The translations under genes and the position numbers were made by a program. Positions 23,985-28,235 of a DNA stretch of 28,235 nucleotides are shown here, in pieces. The notes beneath the pieces were generated by a model. That model worked only from the letters and a program-made list of their open reading frames with translations, searched no databases and was not told the origin of the DNA. Positions within the stretch are counted from its first letter, which is position 1. The number at the start of each line of letters is the position of its first letter. Source of the DNA: Methylococcaceae bacterium UBA1147 (GTDB lineage Bacteria; Pseudomonadota; Gammaproteobacteria; Methylococcales; UBA1147). The DNA lies in the NCBI GenBank assembly GCA_002311315.1, contig DBZZ01000076.1:1-28235 (forward strand), in the 5' to 3' direction.

Positions 23985-24375
23985 GGCTTCGATGATAACA
24001 ACCGAAGCCGCTGGATTACCCATGGTGGGGACCCCGATTCAGCGGACTCGGAAAAACCGGCACGAAACAACTTGATCCGGACAACTCGGGTTCAAACCAA
24101 CTTCATGGGTTATCATCACTAGAATTGGAAGCGCCCACCAGCCTTTTTAGAAAGCACGATGCTCTGATCCCCGCCCATTATCGAGGTTCAGCACCTCCCG
24201 TTCAATCCGAAAACCGGAAATAAGGATAAATAAGGCCGGATAGAAGAACTGATGAGCATATTCAGATTCGGCTATTCGGGCATAATCAGGTACTTTTGAA
24301 AGCTGAATTCAGGGAACTTCTAGCGAATTGAATGATGATACTCATTGAAGCAAACAAAATTTTTCATGGAACCCC
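23985..24375. other. Intergenic region between rpoE and nadB
   Basis: This divergent gap should hold the promoters of both genes. A CATAAT box (24280-24285) could be a -10 for nadB but its -35 is poor. GGAACTT at 24313-24319 resembles a sigma-E -35, but no TCTGA-like -10 follows at the right distance. No gene, repeat or tRNA was recognised. Confidence 0.4.
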
Positions 24376-25989
24376 ATGACAGATTATCCCGTCTATGATG
24401 TCCTGATCGTCGGCAGCGGTGCGGCCGGCCTAAGCCTAGCGCTGCGCCTTGCCCAGCAAAGTGCGGTCCGCATTGGCATGTTATCAAAATTCTCCCTGAA
24501 GGAATGCAACTCGTACTACGCTCAGGGCGGGATTTCCGCGGTGATAGACCGAGACGATTCACTAGAAGCACATATCAGCGACACGCTCGAAGCAGGTGTC
24601 GGATTATGCGATCCGGAGATCGTTACCCTTACCGTGTCCCAAGGAAAGGAATGTATTGACTGGCTTCTGGACCAAGGGGTTCCCTTTACCCGGGAAGAAC
24701 CCGAGAACGATGCAACCCCTCTTCATCTTACGAAGGAAGGCGGCCATACCCACCGTCGCGTTGTCCATGCTGCAGATCAAACCGGGAAGGCCCTCTGTAA
24801 CTCCTTGCAGGAATCGGTTCTGAAAACCGACAACATCGACCTATTTGAATACCACAGCGCGGTGGACCTCATCACCACTCACAAACTGGGTGAACGCGGA
24901 CAACGGGTGGTGGGAGCCTATGTCTTTGACGCCAAGACCAATCGTGTCGGCCGAGTCGGAGCAAAGATCCTGGTGCTGGCAACGGGCGGGGCAAGCAAGG
25001 TTTACCTTTACACTAGTAACCCGGACACTGCCACAGGCGACGGAATCGCTCTTGCATGGAGAGCCGGATGCAGGGTTGCCAACATGGAATTCATGCAGTT
25101 CCATCCAACCTGCCTGTATCATCCCGATGCCTACTCCTTCCTGATCAGCGAAACACTGCGAGGTGAAGGCGGGAAACTCGTGCTACCAGATGGATCGCCT
25201 TTCATGCATCGTTTCGATCGCAGAGCGGAACTGGCTCCCAGGGATATCGTCGCACGTGCAATTGACTACGAAATCAAGAAACGCGGCATTGACTGCGTTT
25301 ACCTCGACATCAGCCACAAGCCCGCCGACTTTATCCAAAGTCATTTCCCCAATATCCATTCACGCTGCCTCGAACTGAATATTGATATCACACGGGAACC
25401 GATTCCGGTAGTCCCTGCAGCACACTACATTTGCGGCGGCGTTATGACCGACCGCGATGCCAGAACTGACCTCGCGGGCCTGTACGCAATCGGTGAAGTC
25501 GCATGTACCGGTCTCCATGGAGCGAACCGAATGGCCAGCAATTCCCTTCTGGAATGTCTGGTATTCGCGAAGCAGGCAGCGATTGATATCCTCGAAGAAC
25601 TACCCAATCTTGCCGCACCCTCTGAACTGCCGGCCTGGGACGAATCAAAGGTCAACAACTCGGATGAGGAAGTCGTGGTAGCGCACAACTGGGACGAACT
25701 CCGACGCTTCATGTGGGATTATGTCGGAATCGTCCGAACCGACAAACGCCTTCAGCGGGCACGGCACCGAGTCAACCTGCTGAAAAGAGAAATCACCGAG
25801 TACTATGGCAATTTCAAGGTGACCAGTGACTTGCTGGAACTGCGAAACCTGGTCATCGTTGCCGAACTGATCATCCGCTCAGCTACCCTGAGGAAGGAAA
25901 GCCGGGGACTGCATCACACTCTGGATTACCCTGTCAGCCAGCCCGACAGCCCGGCAAAACCAACCATCCTGACACCAGAAGTGGGCTAA
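24376..25989 (+). CDS. nadB: L-aspartate oxidase NadB
   Basis: NadB is an FAD enzyme that oxidises L-aspartate to iminoaspartate for NAD synthesis by NadA. The FAD-binding GSGAAG is at 13-18, followed by NSYYAQGGISAVI (47-59). HTHRRVVHAAD and LRGEGGKLV mark the active-site region shared with fumarate reductase and succinate dehydrogenase flavoproteins, and the C-terminal helical domain begins near 435. The 537-residue length and the oxidase-type sequence separate it from SdhA/FrdA. It is divergent from rpoE, the order seen in many gammaproteobacteria. Confidence 0.96.
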   Translation: MTDYPVYDVLIVGSGAAGLSLALRLAQQSAVRIGMLSKFSLKECNSYYAQGGISAVIDRDDSLEAHISDTLEAGVGLCDPEIVTLTVSQGKECIDWLLDQGVPFTREEPENDATPLHLTKEGGHTHRRVVHAADQTGKALCNSLQESVLKTDNIDLFEYHSAVDLITTHKLGERGQRVVGAYVFDAKTNRVGRVGAKILVLATGGASKVYLYTSNPDTATGDGIALAWRAGCRVANMEFMQFHPTCLYHPDAYSFLISETLRGEGGKLVLPDGSPFMHRFDRRAELAPRDIVARAIDYEIKKRGIDCVYLDISHKPADFIQSHFPNIHSRCLELNIDITREPIPVVPAAHYICGGVMTDRDARTDLAGLYAIGEVACTGLHGANRMASNSLLECLVFAKQAAIDILEELPNLAAPSELPAWDESKVNNSDEEVVVAHNWDELRRFMWDYVGIVRTDKRLQRARHRVNLLKREITEYYGNFKVTSDLLELRNLVIVAELIIRSATLRKESRGLHHTLDYPVSQPDSPAKPTILTPEVG

Positions 25990-26050
25990 ACGGAAGACTC
26001 TTTTTCTCTTTTATCCCAGCTCACGCAGAAAACCGATGATTGGTCTTATG

Positions 26051-26069
26051 GCCCTACGCCGGGCTTTTT
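26051..26069 (+). terminator. Weak terminator between convergent nadB and recJ
   Basis: GCCC (26051-26054) and GGGC (26061-26064) can pair around a six-base loop and are followed by TTTTT. It lies 61 bases past nadB and overlaps the last codons of recJ. The stem is only four pairs. Confidence 0.3.
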
Positions 26070-27799
26070 AGAACTTGCATGTGTTCGATCATCAGTTGCA
26101 CTCGCCGGACATTACGGAACTCATTTACGTCGAGCCGGTAAGCCAGCCTGATTCGGTCTAGCTCAAGCCAGGCCTCCGGGCATTCGACAAAAAACGCGAT
26201 GCCATCAAAAACCTGGTCTTTCCCCGGCAAGCAAAGGCTGAATTTCACATGCTGGTTCTTCAGTACCCGGCTTTCCAGAACCTCGAAGTCCCCCTGAAAA
26301 ACCGGCTCTGGAAATCCGTGGCCCCAGGGCGCAACCCGCTGTAATAATTCGGCAAAATCCAGTGTCATTTCCGACACCTCCAAACCACCGTCGGTATAGA
26401 TGACCGGTTCCCCATCCAATCCCTTGGAACGGGCCGCAACCATGATCGAAAACAGTTTGGAAAACTCGCTGAAATCTTCCATCTTCAGAGACAAACCGGC
26501 GGCCATGGCGTGTCCGCCAAACTTGCTGAGCAGGTGCGGATGGCGGGTAGCCAGATCACTGAGAAGATCACGAATATGAATACCGTCAATCGACCGCGCT
26601 GATCCCTTCATCCACCCATCTCCGGCCGATGCGAAGGCGATCACGGGTCGATTCAGACGTTCCTTGATTCTGGATGCCACAATCCCGACCACTCCCTGAT
26701 GCCAACTTTCCTCGTAAAGACAAATGCCAGCCGCTATTTGCGAAGGATCATCAAATTGATCCAGATCCAGCAATGCCAGAGCCTGTTCCTTCATTCGGCT
26801 TTCGATGTCGCGACGTTCCCGATTCAGAGTATCCAGTTTCCCGGCAATCGACATTGCCTGCTGGAACTCATCACATAGCAGGCATTCGATGCCTATGGCC
26901 ATATCTTCCAGTCGGCCAGCAGCGTTCAACCGCGGGGCAATTGAAAAACCCAGATCCGATGCAGTCAAATTCCCAACCGGCCGTCCAGCGACCTCAAGCA
27001 GGGCCCTGATGCCTGGGTGCCCCAGTCCCTTGCGAATCCTCAGTAGGCCCTGGTGAACAAGGATCCGATTGGTATGATCCAGCTCGACTACGTCGGCTAC
27101 GGTTCCCAGAGCGACAAAATCAAGCAGACTAGCAAGATTCGGCTCTGGTATCCCCCGTTCATCAAACCATCCGGACTCCCGCAAGTGTTTCCGTAGCGCA
27201 CTCAGAACGTAGAAAACTACCCCGACTCCCGCCAGGCATTTACTGGGGAACGGGTCATTCGGCAAGTTCGGATTGACGATGAAATCTGCTTCGGGCAATT
27301 CGCTACCGGGCAAATGATGATCGGTGATTAGGACTTCAATCCCCTGATCGCGAGCGCATCGAACTCCTTCGATACTGGAAATCCCGTTGTCGACAGTCAG
27401 TATGATATTGGGGTTATGGCGACCAGCAACCTCGACAATTTCTGGTGTCAGTCCATATCCAAATTTGAAACGATCGGGGACGGTGAACAGCACGTTCGTT
27501 GCCCCAAGCATCTCCAGACCACGTTTTGCAACAACGCATCCCGTTGCACCATCCGCATCGAAATCGGCCACAATCAGGATCCGTTCGTTCCGACGAAGCG
27601 CAACGGACAAACGTGACACCATGGGAACCATCCCGCCGAGAAGTTCGGGATGAGGCAACCGGGCCAGCCGGTGATCCAGGTCATCTTCCCTTCGAATATT
27701 GCGTCCACCCCAGACGCGTTTCAGAACCGGGTGGCAGTCTGAGGAAAAACCGGCCATCTGTTCATCAACCTGCCGTTGAACAATCCGTTTCCGCATCAT
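26054..27799 (-). CDS. recJ: Single-stranded-DNA exonuclease RecJ
   Basis: RecJ degrades single strands 5'-3' in recombination and mismatch repair. The DHH-family metal motifs are intact: ADFDADGATG (78-87), TVDNGIS (135-141) and DHHLPG (160-165). The DHHA1 domain carries GICLYEESWHQGVVGIVASR and KFGGHAMAAGLSL, and a C-terminal OB-like domain ends the protein. Length 581 is close to E. coli RecJ. The start is the first of two ATGs. Together with recO in this window it supplies RecFOR-pathway repair. It ends convergent with nadB. Confidence 0.96.
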   Translation of the reverse strand: MMRKRIVQRQVDEQMAGFSSDCHPVLKRVWGGRNIRREDDLDHRLARLPHPELLGGMVPMVSRLSVALRRNERILIVADFDADGATGCVVAKRGLEMLGATNVLFTVPDRFKFGYGLTPEIVEVAGRHNPNIILTVDNGISSIEGVRCARDQGIEVLITDHHLPGSELPEADFIVNPNLPNDPFPSKCLAGVGVVFYVLSALRKHLRESGWFDERGIPEPNLASLLDFVALGTVADVVELDHTNRILVHQGLLRIRKGLGHPGIRALLEVAGRPVGNLTASDLGFSIAPRLNAAGRLEDMAIGIECLLCDEFQQAMSIAGKLDTLNRERRDIESRMKEQALALLDLDQFDDPSQIAAGICLYEESWHQGVVGIVASRIKERLNRPVIAFASAGDGWMKGSARSIDGIHIRDLLSDLATRHPHLLSKFGGHAMAAGLSLKMEDFSEFSKLFSIMVAARSKGLDGEPVIYTDGGLEVSEMTLDFAELLQRVAPWGHGFPEPVFQGDFEVLESRVLKNQHVKFSLCLPGKDQVFDGIAFFVECPEAWLELDRIRLAYRLDVNEFRNVRRVQLMIEHMQVLKSPA

Positions 27800-27856
27800 T
27801 CGCCGCTAAGGGGACCGAGATCGGATTCGACAACGGTTTCGCACTAGACTCGGGAT

Positions 27857-28235
27857 TTACAAGCGATCAAGAATTGCGCGCTTTACGGCATCCAGCTCGA
27901 GTTCGATCGTAACCGGCTGAATATGACTCTGCTTAATCGCGGTATCAGGATCCTTCAAACCATTACCGGTTAGTGTACAAACGATGGATGACTCTTCCGG
28001 GATCTTGCCCGACTCGAGGTCGTGCAACGCACCGGCCAGCGAAGCGGCCGAAGCAGGCTCGCAGAACACACCCTCGTTCTCAGCGAGCATTTTTTGAACC
28101 CGCAGGATTTCGTCGTCTTCAACCTTGTCAAACCAACCGCCGGACTCCTTCTGTGCCAGCCAGGCCAGATCCCACGATTGAGGATGGCCGATGCGAATCG
28201 CGGTCGCCACTGTTTCGGGATGGTCCACCATCCCG
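27857..28235 (-). CDS. thrC: Threonine synthase, C-terminal part
   Basis: ThrC makes threonine from O-phosphohomoserine with pyridoxal phosphate. Only the last 126 or so codons are present, and the gene continues past the right edge, so the PLP lysine is outside. Visible family segments are PETVATAIRIGHPQSWDLA, the GVFCEPASAASLAGA helix and CTLTGNGLKDPDTA. It lies 57 bases upstream of recJ on the same strand, and hom would be expected further upstream. Confidence 0.88.
   Translation of the reverse strand, partial: GMVDHPETVATAIRIGHPQSWDLAWLAQKESGGWFDKVEDDEILRVQKMLAENEGVFCEPASAASLAGALHDLESGKIPEESSIVCTLTGNGLKDPDTAIKQSHIQPVTIELELDAVKRAILDRL

Noticed and set aside
24313..24319. GGAACTT resembling a sigma-E -35 element upstream of nadB
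   Set aside because: No TCTGA-like -10 occurs 15-17 bases downstream, and nadB is not a usual sigma-E target.

Overview
The window looks like a chromosomal segment from a gammaproteobacterium of moderate GC content. The evidence is conserved gene order: a minus-strand block rpoE-mucA-mucB-mucD-lepA-lepB-rnc-era-recO-pdxJ, with nadB divergent from rpoE, is typical of this class. The pairs yoaA-tsaB and mrcB-lpoP, and the scpA-scpB/site-2-protease/yciO neighbourhood, point the same way. I cannot name the genus. TTG start codons are common (scpA, scpB, lexA, dusA). One gene in the lepB-rnc interval has decayed, so some genome erosion is under way.

Layout. Positions 1-545 hold two small, AT-rich, unrecognised plus-strand genes, probably foreign. 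Positions 676-6190 (minus) hold scpB, scpA, an M50 protease, yciO, tsaB and the iron-sulfur helicase yoaA. Positions 6385-9239 (minus) hold the lipoprotein activator lpoP and the cell-wall synthase mrcB, translationally coupled. Positions 9605-10589 (plus) hold lexA, with two inverted GTTC-N7-GTTC operators in its leader, followed by a 50-residue tail-anchored membrane protein. Positions 10750-14081 (minus) hold folE, dusA, an unknown two-helix coiled-coil membrane protein and pdxJ. Positions 14308-18105 (minus) hold recO, era, a doubtful 75-codon frame, rnc, a broken DUF4845 gene and lepB. An intrinsic terminator then separates lepB from lepA. Positions 18302-23902 (minus) hold lepA and the envelope-stress operon mucD, mucB, mucA, rpoE. 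On the right are nadB (plus), recJ (minus) and the C-terminal end of thrC, which runs off the window.

How the genes work together. RpoE, its anti-sigma factor MucA, the sensor MucB and the protease MucD form the periplasmic stress response. LepA, LepB, Rnc, Era and RecO are the usual translation, secretion, RNA-processing and repair cluster behind it. MrcB and LpoP form a peptidoglycan synthase with its activator. LexA, YoaA, RecO and RecJ are DNA-damage functions, but I saw SOS-type boxes only in front of lexA.

The two observations most worth following are the LexA operators of alphaproteobacterial type in a gammaproteobacterial setting, with a small membrane protein just downstream, and the DUF4845 pseudogene whose start codon, frames and coupling to rnc can still be traced. 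I found no CRISPR array, tRNA, rRNA or insertion sequence.
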